NCBI RefSeq assembly: GCF_033568475.1
Contig: NW_027331831.1
Coordinates: 8,618,001-8,682,000, forward strand
Reading direction: 5' to 3'
Origin: Henckelia pumila
Taxonomy: Eukaryota; Streptophyta; Magnoliopsida; Lamiales; Gesneriaceae
Length of the DNA stretch: 64,000 nucleotides
Shown here: positions 11,267 to 24,022 of the stretch, in pieces
How the letters are laid out: every line of letters begins with the position of its first letter
How positions within the stretch are numbered: position 1 is the first letter of the stretch
Position numbers and translations under genes: made by a program
Notes under the pieces: generated by a model
What the model was told of the DNA's origin: nothing
What the model saw: the letters and a program-made list of their open reading frames with translations, nothing else
Database searches by the model: none

Positions 11267-12733
11267 TACTTGAAAGTTGAAAGTATAGTTTGAAAGATGT
11301 GTCGTGTTTTAATTTAACCAATTAGTTCATATAAACTGAAACAATTTGGTAATTTAGTATATGTTTCAGTTTCTCATGACATAAATTGATCATTAGACTA
11401 AATGCTAATCATATATTCATATCTTGATCACTTATTTTAAAGGGTTTCGTCGGTTTCAAAGCCAATCACCTAATTACTTTTGTATTTTATTTTAGCTATG
11501 AAATTTCTACAGCTTATTAATTTTACATGCATACACGTCACTTTGTGCCCCTTAAAAACCATAATTTCAGTATGGTAGTTATGCTTCAAATAGGATTACT
11601 AAAGGGTGGTCTTACCAATTCGTTGGTATGTTAATTGTAGAGGAAGTTTATTATTTAGAAAATAGAACTAATTCATTCTAAGCATATTGTTTATGCTTTG
11701 GAAAAATAAAGGGCTTAGAAGTATCATTTTGGGAATATTTAAGTGATTATCCGATAGATTAAGGGAGTGTTTTGGAGAGCTTTTACTTATTTAAAAGTGA
11801 TTTTAGTAGAGATTATTTTGAAGTTGATGTGAAGCTAAAGTAGGGAGTGTTTGGAAATAGAAGTTGAAAGCTAATACAAGTTAAAGTTTAGTGTTTGGAG
11901 AATAATTGCTTCCAAGCTTAATTTTTTAACTAAATGACATCCATACCCTTATTTGATTATTTAATTTTTGATACTCACATTATAAAAAATGAGTTTATAT
12001 ATTATTTTACATTATGAATTTTGTATCAAAATTTTTTTTTTATATAAGATGAATACTTGAAAAAATATATAAGATTAATAAAAATAAAAATATTAAAAAT
12101 AAAAAAATTGTACAAATATACAAGATATGTACAAAAATGTATGAAAATGCAATATAAATAAATAAATAAATAAATGCTTGTAATAATAATGTAAAATTTT
12201 AAAAAAAATTTAAAAAAATGATTGTAATAATAATGTAAAATTAAAAAAATATTTTAAAAAAATAATAAAAACATATGTAATATGATAAGTTTATTAAGAG
12301 TATATATGTCAACTTGTAATTTTATACCTTAAACAAAAAAGCAGAAGCTAAAAAAAGCATCAAATTTTAGCTTCTTGCTTTTGGATAAAAATTGTAGAAG
12401 TTAAAGTAGAATTTAACATTCACAAACACTCAAAAACACTTCTATGCAGCTAGAAGCTAAAAAGCACTTTATAGAAGCTCTACCAAACACTTCCTAAATT
12501 TGGTTTATAGATTTCGGCAATCCTCGATATTCAGATTAAGTTATTGCAATTAAAGTAAAGATATCAGGTGCGTACACTCCTCATTCCTCATTCTCACATT
12601 ATTTTCGCAAAAGCTCCTTAATTATGGATTTGTATGCACAGTGTTGTCATTGGTGCTTTATTGATTCTAATTATTTGTTGGAATTCTTCGGTTATGTTCT
12701 TGTTGATATTCGTGTTATGTGAGCCACATGTTG
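11267..12733. other. Spacer between copia-A and the CACTA element
   Basis: AT-rich DNA with no recognised gene. It contains a probable MITE (11763-12494, listed separately). At its right edge, GTGAGCCAC belongs to the diverged repeats that continue after the CACTA element at 17447. Confidence 0.4.
11763..12494. mobile_element. Probable hAT-type MITE with GGGAGTGTTT ends
   Basis: The left end GGGAGTGTTTTGGAGAGCTT and the right end, read inward as GGAAGTGTTTGGTAGAGCTT, are inverted repeats of a kind frequent in plant MITEs. A second left-type end (GGGAGTGTTTGGAAATAGAA) occurs at 11843, so two related copies may be nested. The interior is AT-rich with tandem AAATA motifs. No convincing 8-bp duplication was found, so the limits are approximate. 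The short elements at 25585-25650 and 55028-55145 have similar but not identical ends. Confidence 0.45.
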
Positions 12734-13302
12734 CACTAGAAGAAAAAATGTCTTTAGTGACACACATAAATGTCCTTATATGAAACTTTTGGTGACATTA
12801 AAGTTTTGGTGACATTAAAGATAAATGTCCTCTATTCTAATGTCGTCTTAGCCTTTGTGACATTTTTAATGTCAAGATAACATATTTATACCGACTTTAT
12901 AAATGTCACAAATTAAAGTTTTCAAGACAACATAAAATGTCGAGAAATATTATCTATAATGACACATATTTTTGTCTTGTATATTTATTTATAATGACAA
13001 TAAAAAATGTCACTATAAGTAATTTATTATGTCAGTTTAAAATGTCATTTTAACCATACTATTGTGACATATATAAATGTTCTTATACTAATTTTTATGA
13101 ACATTTAAAATCATCACTATTTGCTTTTTTATATAGACATTTTGAAATGTCATTTATTAGCTTTAGAATCACACCACAATTCTCGTAAATAGTAAATTAA
13201 CTTAACTTGACACATAAATAAAAATTTTCATAGAATCCAAAATATTGATACATGATTGTCATATCTGTCTTCCTAACTTACAACCGTTTTACATCTAAGT
13301 GA

Positions 13303-13485
13303 CTATCCACCAAAGAAATACACCAAAAAAGATTTAGCAGTTGAACGGTCCTTGGGAACAAAAGCAAGCAACTTCTCCAAAAGTCGAACGGCCAAAGGAT
13401 CTAACACTTGGAAATTTTTGTCTAAAGGGAACATGTTGCTCCTTCCTCATGCTTGATGTCTCCTGGTCTTTTCATTGCGAAGCTT
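13303..13485 (-). pseudogene. Captured MAP-kinase C-lobe fragment inside the CACTA element
   Basis: Reading the minus strand from 13485 gives LRNEKTRR, then a stop, then further on DPLAVRLLEKLLAFVPKDRS followed by TAK. This aligns with the C-lobe of plant TDY-type MAP kinases (MPK8/9/15/16 group), where the family has RNEKARR, then ADPLALRLLERLLAFDPKDR and PTAEE. One in-frame stop, loss of the lysine-rich linker and divergence after TAK mark it as a broken exon fragment. No other clear kinase exon was found in the element. Confidence 0.72.
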
Positions 13486-13499
13486 AACAAGGAAACAAG

Positions 13500-16400
13500 A
13501 TTTCAAAAAAATTAAAAAGTAGGATCGAAAATACTTACACTAAACACTTGTAAATTGCAAACTATTAATACTACTGAATAGGTTTCAAAACAAGACATGA
13601 TTAAAATATTTTCTGAAGTTCCTCATCAACCATAGCCTAGAAATAGCAGAACTTTCTACCTATTCACATAAGAAACGTACTTCTTTATAAAGACACAAGG
13701 TTCTTTCTTTCTTAACCAGGAGAATTGATTAATGGTGCTCTCATTAAGACCCTAGATGAGGCCAAGAGTGAACGAATAACCATTTACCTTCCATAATTTT
13801 TCGTTGAAACATGTATTCCTGATATAAATGAGCTAATCGAATATTGTCTGTTCGGCCTAAACACGATAAATTCAAAAAATCATACACAGTGGGACAAATC
13901 CAAGGGCGAACTCTTAAAATTCATGAAAAGATTCAAGTTTTGCTCAACGAAGCATATTAAAACTGGAATGTAACGTCCATCTGTTCATGAATATCACCAT
14001 TCACAAGCAGGCATACATTAACATAACTAGAGCGAGGGGCAGAAAGAAACCGTGCTGAATAGTTTGGCGAGTCCCTTCTCGGAGGCGGGAACGAAATCAG
14101 CATAAGCATTATTTTCTCTTTGTGGTTGTGTCCCTACATGAGAAAAAATGACAACACTTAAATACAATATTTGAAGAAGAAATAAAACCAAATCCTACTA
14201 CAAAATAAAGATTACGAATTTATGAAGTTTTGATGAAACCTGAAGTTATATTTCCATGTTCATAGACTTGACAAATAAAGCATCAACACTCGACAGTACA
14301 ACTAATCCACTATTACAATAAAATTGAGCAGTTCTTAAACCTGAAATAAAATTGATGCTATTGAATGTACCTCAAAGCTCAATGTTTCATTTTCCTATGC
14401 AACAAGTGCTCAAAGTTTTTGTTCCTGCAATGAAGCATGCATGTTCATGATTAAAAATTGATTACATGTAATTTCACGAAGTCCTCAAATGTTTTATTTC
14501 TTCAACATTTCATTTTCCCTGTACTAGTCATGTTCATCCTTAAGTTTATTTGATTAAATTAAAGTGTAGCAAGTCCTGTCCACAGACCACAAACTTAAGA
14601 GCTAAAAAATTAGCATAATTTCATTTGCTACTTAAGAATTGGTGCAGATTTAATAAACCTTAATAATGGAATGCTAATTAAACAAAACTTCTGAGGCACT
14701 TTATTGGCAAATGACAATCACATAGTCGATCGTACCATAGATTTTTTATATCAATTTCTCAAATGAATCAATACCCTCACTCACAATTATATACATGCAG
14801 TCACCAAGATACACCAATATGTCAAGAGTCTAAGTAATATTATATTATCAACAAAATTCAAATTTGTGCAACTAATCTACATCTCAACCTTCAAATTTTT
14901 GCATTTCAATTTCAAAATAAAACAATATTCACGAAAAAAAATATGGCACTACATGTTTGTGTAACAATAAAAAAAAAAGCCCAAAGCTAAAATGAATTTG
15001 ATATAACGATTTTTAAAGTGTACTAACTCAAAATTTCAGAAAAGAATTTCAGAAACACAATCATGATTATGCGCTTTTAGCTATTTCAACTTGTGAATTG
15101 ATCATCCTTTTTCCTTCAAAACTAGAAATAAAATATAGGCAGAAGAAGATTAATACTTAGCTTATTTAAAAAATAAACCTTCCGGCGACTCCGATAGATT
15201 TCCTATTTCTATTGAAGGGAAGTGTGATTCTTCAGTTGGTTTGGAAGAAATTTGAGTGAGAAAGTGACGACTAGAGAAAGTGAGTTTCTTTTTTTTTTTA
15301 AAGCAAAGTGAGAGTTTTAGGAAAATGAAAAATAAACTTGTTTTAATTGTGTTCTAATAGGAAGCAAAAAATCTTGGTACTCAGTCTAAATACTATGCTT
15401 GAAATTCAAATCATTGATAAATCATAGAATATCACTTATAATCAAACATTGTACAGCAGGACCAATTGCGAAAGTGAGGATCAAAATATGGAGAATTATT
15501 GTAAGTAAATGGTACAGTTTCTGCACCAAGAACTGCAATAGTTATTTTATGTTCCTCCACAAGAATATATCAGCATATATACAGATCAATGATAGTGAAA
15601 AATAATCAAATTATCTTCAATTCCATTTTGAAGTTATAGCATTATATTGCTCTCAACATCTTAAAACTAATTTAAATTTAAAAAGAGAACATAAACGCTA
15701 TAAACTTTTACCTTACAAACTGATCCTTAGAACCTCTAAATTTGGTCTTATTAACTCATTATCCTATCAATAATCCCCATGTATTGTGTATATCCACTAA
15801 GAAAAATACATCGTAGTAAACATGTTATAATTTATAAAAGATTTATTGAATTACAATGATGAACTATCCACAGAAATATTGAAAGTAGCCACTTGTGATG
15901 AAAGGAATGAGTTAAATGAAATTCTAAGAAAGTTTCTACTTACATACCTTCATATTTGTTAATCGAGATAATTGCAAGACACAAATACCTTGAAATCAAG
16001 AAAACATTGAGAGAAATTGTCACATGGCTACATATCGTCATAAACCAAAAAAAATAACAATATAGAGAGTCAAATAGAAAAAATTACAACCAAAAGATTA
16101 AATAAATATATTATTGCATATTATCCAGACATCATCTATAAATATCATAAACCATATAAGATACTATAGTTAATGAGAAATCTATTATGTGTATACAAGT
16201 GAAATGAAAAAAAAAATCTTTATTCAAATAACATCTTATTATAGCTCATCAACCCTAATTAATTTTGGTAACAGGGAAACAAGATAAAAATTATTGAAAC
16301 AAAATAAATATAGCACTGCTACTGAAAACCAAGAAAGGATTCCACTGCTCAAGCAATTCATTAACCGTCCATTAACATCAGGAAGAAGGTTGGATGCAAA

Positions 16401-17280
16401 GCCTTTGAAGTGTTGCTCTCGTGTGAGGCTATGTTGTTGTCCTTTGAGTCAATTGCATCGCACTTAATACATTTTCCCAGCGCACAAATCACCAGCTTCA
16501 AGTAATTTACAAGGAATAAAAAGGTAAAACAGAAAATGAAAAAAATTACCTAGCAGTCACTTAATGTTCTGTTGCATGGTATCGGGAACTCAAATGGATA
16601 ACCTATATTATATGCGAGTCAATTCAGATCTACAATGTAATTCTGAGATTGAATCAACAAAACTCAACATAATACAATCCAGAAAGTTGATACATTTAAT
16701 CTTACACACGTGCATAGATAAACAAACCAACAAATTTTGGAAAACAAAGGCTCTAGGCTCAAAAAAATAACTTAAACCCATTGATCTTTGTTCTCCTCAT
16801 CCTCATCACCTTTGTAAAGTCCAAATTAACCAAACACAAAAATTAAAAAAATAAACTGTCGGTAAGAAAAATGTGAAATTAAACAGATAATCATGACCTT
16901 CCAAAGTGCCCTCGTGCCGCCACGAATTGAGAGAATTCCGAGAGAGAACGGATTTACAATGAGTAATGAAAACATTATTAAGAACGAGAGTAACAGAGTG
17001 AAGAAATTCTCGTATTACGCGTCGTACCTTGACCATAGTGTTGTCGCCGCCCCTTCACCGCCATGAATAGTGAAATCAAACGCCCGAAATTTGAGTATCT
17101 AAGAATGAATTTGGATTCTGAGATATCACTGATCGACCGAAGCAGAATCGAGATTCGAGAATATTAAAGAGTAAATTGGGGAGAAGAAAGGGTTTATAAG
17201 TTTAGACTAATTGGGGAAAAAGAAGAGGCCGGGAAATTTTATAGGATTGGGGGGAAACAATTTAGCTTTCCCTCCAATGA
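13500..17280. other. Interior of the CACTA element, unassigned
   Basis: About 3.8 kb of AT-rich sequence. A minus-strand stretch near 14030-14140 follows an acceptor-like TTTTCTCATGTAG and is open for about 45 codons, but I do not recognise the product. Bases 16880-17100 are less AT-rich and may be a 5' region captured from a gene, with nothing definite to name. Confidence 0.35.
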
Positions 17281-17446
17281 AAACAAGGATGACATTTTTA
17301 AAAAATGTCCGGATAGGTAGTCTAATGTGATATTTTGTTTTATAATTTCACAATTTTTTACAAATGTCACTATTGAGTATATATAACTACATTTAATAAA
17401 AAGTGTCCACAAGAATGTGTCAGCATAAGTGTTTTTTCTAGTAGTG

Positions 17447-17935
17447 TTGGTTCTTGCGGGTCAAAGTGCTTCATGTGGGAATGCATGTGAGCCACCTTTT
17501 GTTTCTCTGCGATCAAAGTGCTACATGATGGGGTTATGCTGTGGATGTTGTTCTGTTCTGTTTATCATGTGAGCCAACTCTTGGTTCATGTGTGTTAAAA
17601 TGCTGCATATGGGAGAGCACGTGAACCAGTGGCGGAGCCAGGATTTTTGGTCTGCCCGAGCTAAAACTTTGAGCTCCCGAATCCTTTAATATTTTCAATT
17701 GAGCTACCCGGGCTAATACCAAATTAATCCAAAATTTTTCAAAATTTATATATACAAAAATTTGAAAAAATTTCGGGCCATTTGTTTCCATATGTTCAAA
17801 GTGTTGCATGATTGAATTTTTCTTTGTGTTGTTCTATTCTGTTCTGTTTATCGCATGAGTCACCCCTTATTTTCTATGGTCAAAGTGATGCATGATAGAT
17901 ATTCTGATCTGGATTATGTTGTTTTGTTCTTCATG
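17447..17935. repeat. Diverged tandem repeats of about 110-130 bp containing GTGAGCCAC and TCAAAGTGCTGCATGAT
   Basis: The pair GTGAGCCAC / (G)TCAAAGTG(C/T)T(G/A)CATGAT, with TGTTCTGTTCTGTTTATC between, recurs about four times, at roughly 17465, 17570, 17790 and 17875. One related GTGAGCCAC lies at 12719, left of the CACTA element. The CACTA element therefore inserted into this array. The hAT-like fragment from 17632 interrupts it too. The units are too diverged for exact borders. Confidence 0.6.
17632..17785. mobile_element. Fragment with hAT-type end CAGTGGCGGAGCCAGGATTT
   Basis: The motif CAGTGGCGGAGCCAGGATTT is a common plant hAT MITE terminus, related to that of the element at 4151. No matching right end or target duplication is visible, so this is likely a truncated copy. 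It is embedded in the tandem repeats described around it. Confidence 0.35.
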
Positions 17936-18015
17936 GATTCTGGCATCGGTTGTCATCCTTGAGATCGAATTAATGGTTGGAATTTGAAGTCATGTACTGA
18001 ATAATTTGGTTTTAG

Positions 18016-18056
18016 GCAATTGTCCAATGAAGAAGATGAATACATGGAGTGCACGG
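18016..18056 (+). pseudogene. Possible host exon cut by copia-B (continues at 24233-24257)
   Basis: An acceptor-like GGTTTTAG ends at 18015. The following frame reads QLSNEEDEYMEC up to the left LTR of copia-B. After the right LTR the frame resumes with (T/A)(E/K)EIFKE and a TAA at 24255-24257. With one copy of the target duplication removed the frame is continuous across the insertion. It looks like the last exon of an acidic-tailed protein, but I do not recognise it and no upstream exons were confirmed. Confidence 0.3.
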
Positions 18057-18267
18057 TGTAAGATTTCATAGTACAAGCCAAAATCCATGAAGAATAAAAA
18101 AGAACAAGTATAGAGGCAGACAAGGGTTTCATGAGAATACAGAGTAAGTCAACTATAATTGTTCAACTAACTATTATAATGACCAAGAATGAATATAATT
18201 ATTTAGGATAAAAAAGAAAAGACTAAAATAACCTTACTAGATAAAATAAGATAAATACATTCTAACA
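18057..18267 (-). repeat. 3' LTR of copia-B
   Basis: The 211-bp direct repeat is shared with 24023-24232. The sequence is near identical, with scattered substitutions and small indels. It starts TGTTAGAATG on the minus strand next to a G6 purine tract (18268-18278). Confidence 0.85.
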
Positions 18268-18283
18268 CCCCCCAACAACAAAC

Positions 18284-21200
18284 TCACGATGCGGTCGCAA
18301 GAAGCATCAAGAGTTTGCCAACAAGAAAATGAAAGCGCGGAAGCGGGTGTGATTTAGTAAACAAATCAGCAATATGTGAGGTTGAAGGAACAAATGCCAA
18401 ACTAAGTGTGCCAATTTGAAGATGATAACGAGTAACATGACAATCAATCTCGATTTGCTTAGTCCTTTCATGAAACACTGAATTGTGAGCAATTTGGATA
18501 GAACTTTTGTTGTCACAATACGTAGGAGTAGGATGAGAAAGAGTAACCCCCATGTCGGCAAGAAACCATCACAACCAAACAATTTCATTAGCAGTAGAAG
18601 CCATGGCTCTATACCCAGCCTCTGTCGAAGATCGAGAGACAACACACTGCTTCTTACTTTTCCAAGAAATGAGAGAATCACCGATGAAAATACAAAATAT
18701 AGTGATAGATTTACGATCCATTGGATCACTAGCCCAATCAGCATCTGTGTAGGCATACAACTCTAATGATGAGATAGAAGAAAGTAAGAGACTTTGGAAA
18801 GTAGTACCTCGAAGATAGCGTAAAATACAAAGCACAACTGCCCAATGAAATTTAGTAGAAGAAGAGACAAACTGACTGACAATATGAACAACATGGACAA
18901 TATTTGGGCGTGTATTTGTTAAATAAACCAAGCTACCTACAATAGTGCGATATAAGGTAGGATCGGGCAGAGGTATGCCATCTGAAGAAGAATATTTGAC
19001 ATTAATTTCAAGAGGTGTAGAAACTATTTTTGTATAAGTGAGGCGAGAACGCTCAAGAATATCAGCAACATACTTGGACTGTGAAAGAAGATAACCTTTA
19101 GGAGAATAAGCTACTTCAATACCCAAAAAATACCGTAAAGTACCCAAATCATTCATTTCAAAACGAGTAGCTAATTTAGACTTCAATTCTGTAATCCCAT
19201 CAACATCATCTCCAGTAATAATCATATTATCAACATATAAAGATAAAACAATACATCCAAAAGTAGTGCATTTAATGAAAAAGACAGGATCATGATTACT
19301 AGGTTGATATCCTAGTGAAACAATCACAACAGAGAATTTTTCAAACCACGCTCATGGAGCTTGTTTAAGTCCATATAATGATTTCATAAGCAAACAAACT
19401 TCACCAGGGTTATGAGAAACACCAGGAGAAGGAACCATGTATACTTCCTCTTGAAGATCACCATTCAAGAAGACATTTTTAACATTCATTTGAGAGATAT
19501 GCCACTAGCGAATTCATGCAACAACAATTAGTGTAAGAACAGTTGTCATTTTTGCAACAGGAGCAGTCTCCTCATAATCCAAACCATATTTTTGAGAAAA
19601 ACCTTTTGCCACCAATCTGGCTTTATACCGCTCGACCGAGCCATCAGATTTAGTTTTGATATTGTATACCCAACGAGAGACAATAGCATTTTTACCTGGT
19701 GGCAGAGGTACTAAGTCTCAAGTATAAGTTTTGGATAAAGCAGATAGTTCCTCAGTCATAGCTTGTTTCCAGAGTGGATCAAGAACTGCTTCTTTGTAAG
19801 AAAGAGGCTCAGAAAGATTGTGAATAGCTGTTAAGAAGATGCAAAAGAGGTTGAGTACGAAGAATAAATAAAATCTGGTGATTAAATGGACTTACGAGTA
19901 CGTTGAGAATAACGAGGAGCATAATCCATTGTCTCAAAAGGTGTTAGGATGGCCTGAGGTAAGGTTGACGTAATAACATCAAGGATAAGAGTGTCAGTAC
20001 CTTTAGAAACATTATCTGGATCATTGGAAAAAAGGTCAATATGAATAATATCAGACTTTGACACATTGTGAGAATTGGTAGGAATAGAAAAAGAAAGGAA
20101 TATGCTCAAGGAAGACACCATGAAGAGATACCTATAATTTTCGAGTTTCGGGATCAAAACAACGATGTACTTTCTGACCATCACCATAACCTAATAAAAC
20201 TCAAATAGCAAAACTAGAAGATAACTTGCTATGTTCTCCATGAGGACGAAGAACTAAGTAAGTGCAACCAAAAACTCTGGGTGAGGAATAGGCAGGAGCA
20301 GAGCCATAAACTTTTTCAAAAGGAGACAGACCTGAGGTAATGGATGATGGTATTTTATTGATTATGTGGACAGTAGTAAGAACAACCTCTCCCCAAAAAT
20401 CACGTGGAACATAAGCAGACAACAAAAGAGAACGAGCAGTTTCAATAATATGCTATGTTTTCTTTCTCCAAGACCATTTTGCTCTGGTGTATCTGTACAA
20501 GAAGTTTTATGTATTGTTCCATCATAAGCAAATAATTCATTGAGATTTTTTGAAGTGTATTCTTCTCCCAAGTCACATCTAAAACATTTTATGACAGCTG
20601 AATGTTGAGTTTTGACAAGGGCTCTAAAATCATTATAAATGTTTAGAAATTCAGAACGATGTTTCATAAGATATACCCAACAATAACGAGTATAATCATC
20701 AATAAATAAAACATAATATTGAGATATCCCTTTGGTAACAATAGGAGATGGTCCCCAAACATCGGAGTGGACTAAATCAAATGATGCAGCAGTATAGAAA
20801 ACACTTCTATTAAAGGGTAAATAAAAGAATTTTGCCAATTTGCATACACTACAATCAGAAATATCATGAGTTTTCAAGTCTTCTAACGCTCCTTTAGAGA
20901 CCAGATATTTTAAACGAGGAAATGAGACATGACCTAGGCGAGAATGCCACGCATAAAATTTAGATGAAGAAGGACGTAAATGAAAAAAAGGACAAATCAA
21001 CATTAGGAGCTGCAATTTCTGGCACTTTTAATGTAGTGACCATGCATTGAATCAGCTACTAACTGACAACTATGACATGCATTAATCTTAATTAAAACAT
21101 AAATACTTAACAGAGTAAAACGTGCGGAAACATAACCTATAATTTACTTAATCAACTTAGTACAACTTGTTCAAAAGCTTAATTCAGTAGTGATACAACC

Positions 21201-23842
21201 ATATCGAAATGACTTAAAATAAACTGTCATAAAACATTATACAGCTATATCGAATCATGTTGTATAAGATGTCATGCTCCCTAGTCCTGCCTCAAACTCC
21301 CTGCTCCGTCCATCCTGCGACCTACCCCATGGAATGGGGTGTCCAAGATAATAACTAGGACGTGAGCGACTAACGCCCAGTAAAAAAAATAAGTAGACAT
21401 AAAAATATTATGCATGCAATCGTGATGACTGATAATAGGTCATCTGAAAGTCATGCTAATAACTGCCGTCAATTAGTCCTGTGATCGGTCGGATCAAACC
21501 TCTGGGTACAACCACACTCGTCTAGAACCCTCCCACTATAACGGTATATCCGGTTCTAGAATATCTCCTAGAACCCTCGCTATAATGGTACATCCGACTC
21601 TAGACTAAATACATGTATAACAAATGAATAGGCTCAACGTGTATGCGCACATGACATATGAATATGGAAAACGGTAAATCATGCATCATGCCACATAGTA
21701 TTGTCACATAAATGCAACATATAAACATGTATACTCGCTGATAATATCAGTCAATGTGTACGTACCTCTAAGATAGTTCGAGTCTTAGTAGGAACTAAGT
21801 TTCAAGTCTATAATCAAAAGTTCACTGTATCACTACACATGTTTTAAAAGCCTTAAATAAGCTAATAGATACTCCTATAACTTAATAGGATTCCTGGACC
21901 ATACATTCTTCCTTAGTTAGCCCTTTGATGTCGCTAGTTTTGGAGGACTATAACAACACCTTGTTATTCCAAAACCTCTCTAAAAACCGATAGGGCCCTC
22001 AAGTGTATATCTCACACTTATGTATAATTGAATAAGGAAACTCGAGAATTTGTAATTCAAAATGAACTCTGAAGACCCCTATTTATAGGGCCAAGGTCGC
22101 CGGCGATCGGAATCTCTGTTCCCGGGATCGGAGCTTCCGATCTCTGCATGTGCAACACGTGGCGATCGGAGCTTCCGATCTGGTGAATGCTCGAAACTTG
22201 TCAAAACTCGTGGCTTAGTCATCGAGCATTGATGGCTGAAGGAGATCGGAACTTTCGGTCATGCCTTACTTCCAAAGTAAACTGGCTCCATTTCGGTGCA
22301 TCCGAGCTGAAGGGTTCAGAGCTTCCGATCTGGGTTCGGAGTTTCCGATCCTGTCCATGCTTGGAAGTCTAATTCTTTCTTATGAAGTCCAATTAAGCCT
22401 TTTATTTGGTTAAATACAAACCCTTAACAATGTTTATCATATTATTATCTTAAAATGGTATCTGGGTTACTATATTTAACTCATCCAAAACAAACAATCC
22501 ACCCTGCCTACGGCCTATCCCAATCTACCTCCGAGAGTGTGGATCCTGCACATAACAAGATGTAGAAGAAAACACAAATAAGTAGCCAGAATCACACAAT
22601 TGACCAACAGATACAAGATTTAATGTAAGTTGAGGGATATGATAAACATTAGATAGAGAAATTTTTGATGTGACAATCGAACCTACACCTGTTGAGGACA
22701 TAGGAGTGCCATCATCAGTTATGACAGATACACAATTTGTTGGTGACACATAAATGAAAATGGATGGGTTAGGAGACATATGATGAGATGCTCCCGAGTC
22801 TAAGATCCAAACTGAAGGAGATATACCCGAGGAACCTGATGTTGACAAACCTGAGGCAGACATGGCTCTTGGTTGTGTGGCAAGAGACTTCTGAAATTGT
22901 TCAGCAAGAGAATCCATCATGGGACTTGTAGGTGGTGATGTAACTGCTGCTGCACTAGACTGTGATGCCTTATAGGCCTGATTTTGAGATTGATGGAACT
23001 GCGATGACTTGGATTTTGGAGGCAGAGATTGCCGTTGTTGTGATGCTGATTTGTTCAACAACTTAGGACATTGATCCTTCCAATGACCTTTTTCTTTGCA
23101 ATAACTGCATTCATCATTTGTAACTTTTGTATTGGACTTATTCTGATAGAAGAAAGATGTGTTGTTGGGAATAACCAATACATAAGGATCAGGTGACGAA
23201 AGAATTCCTTTTCCCATTTGTGATTTTTGACGTATCTCTTCAGTTAGTAATTCATTAACTACATAATCAACAGAGGGAAGCGGTGTACGATGTAAAATAT
23301 TCCACGCAATATTTCAAATTCATCATGAAGGGCCATCAAGAACTGAACCAGACGTTGTTGCTCCCTACGATCAACATAAGGAGAGAAAGCTTGAAGTTCT
23401 GATGATTCTGTGAGTGCCAATTGATCCCAGAGATTAGTCATAGCAGAATAAAATTCCTGGATACTCATATCTTTTTGTTGAAGTGATAGAATATTAATTT
23501 CTAACTGTTATTGTTTCGCAAAGTTGGAATGAGTATACAGCCGCTGCAAATGATCCCAAACTTCCTTCGTTGTTTCGTACTTTGCCAATTGTATGCCTAT
23601 CGAATTTTCCACCAAATTGTTGATCCAAGTAATAATCTTTGAATTATTTACTTCCCAAAAATCTAATTATTCCTCAAATTTGCCATCATTTTGATCCTCG
23701 GGATTCTTCTTTGTTCCAGCAATATAACCCCACATTTTTTTCCTTTCAAGAAATTTCTTATCATATAACTACAATATGCATAATTTTTGGCTTCTAATTT
23801 AAGAGTAATTGACTGCAATGAATCATCCCTTTCAGTTGCCAT
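18284..23842 (-). pseudogene. copia-B gag-pol, multiply frameshifted
   Basis: In order along the minus strand: a gag start (MATERDDSL, from 23842) with UBN2-like gag; zinc knuckle CSYCKEKGHWKDQC and protease DSGASHHMS (22525-23217); GAG-pre-integrase WHSRLGHVSF and integrase with FIDDYTRYCWVYLM and PEQNG (20362-21015); further integrase (20201-20425); RT with VLSLYVDNMI (18569-19327); and RNase H with ADLFTK (18284-18553). The usual RT motif YVDD reads YVDN, so a catalytic Asp is lost. There are several frameshifts and stops, and the frame is split at 21032-22474 by the solo LTR. It cannot be functional. Confidence 0.88.
21032..22474. mobile_element. Gypsy solo LTR nested in copia-B
   Basis: A 1443-bp block begins TGTAGTGACC and ends GGTTACTATA, like the ends of the gypsy LTRs at 31038 and 37113 (TGTARTGACC ... 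GGTTACTACA). It is flanked by a perfect 5-bp duplication TTTAA (21027-21031 and 22475-22479). It carries CTATTTATAG at 22079-22088 (a TATA box on the minus strand) and GATCGGAGCTTCCGATC-type palindromes at 22095-22350, as in the intact family member. No internal region remains, so it arose by LTR-LTR recombination. Removing it rejoins the copia-B frame between the protease and the integrase. Confidence 0.88.
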
Positions 23843-24022
23843 AACAAAAAAAACCAACAAATATCAAGAACTTAAATAAGAAGCCCGCGAAAGAGTGAGT
23901 TACCAACTGGATGAAACAGCCAACCAAATAAGGGCCTTTTCCTCAAAGCCCAGGCAGTGTCGTGCACAATAGAGATGGACGAACAGAAAATATAAACACC
24001 AAGAAACTCCTCTCTTATACAA

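Larger units (their letters stand above)
12734..17446. mobile_element. Non-autonomous CACTA (En/Spm) transposon, 4.7 kb
   Basis: The ends are CACTAGAAGAAAAAATGTC (left) and, read inward, CACTACTAGAAAAAACAC (right). They are flanked by perfect 3-bp duplications TTG at 12731-12733 and 17447-17449. Both subterminal regions (about 12745-13160 and 17280-17420) are packed with AATGTC/GACATT motifs in both orientations, as expected of transposase-binding subterminal repeats. No tnpA or tnpD-like transposase frame is visible, so it must depend on a partner. It carries a captured piece of a MAP-kinase gene. Confidence 0.9.

Noticed and set aside
13770-13870. Minus-strand stretch with weak resemblance to the MAP-kinase C-terminal extension
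   Set aside because: The match is weak, and the piece would lie in the wrong order relative to the kinase fragment at 13303-13485. Not used as evidence.
14030-14140. Open stretch of about 45 codons after an acceptor-like site inside the CACTA element
   Set aside because: No known protein recognised; left as unassigned interior.
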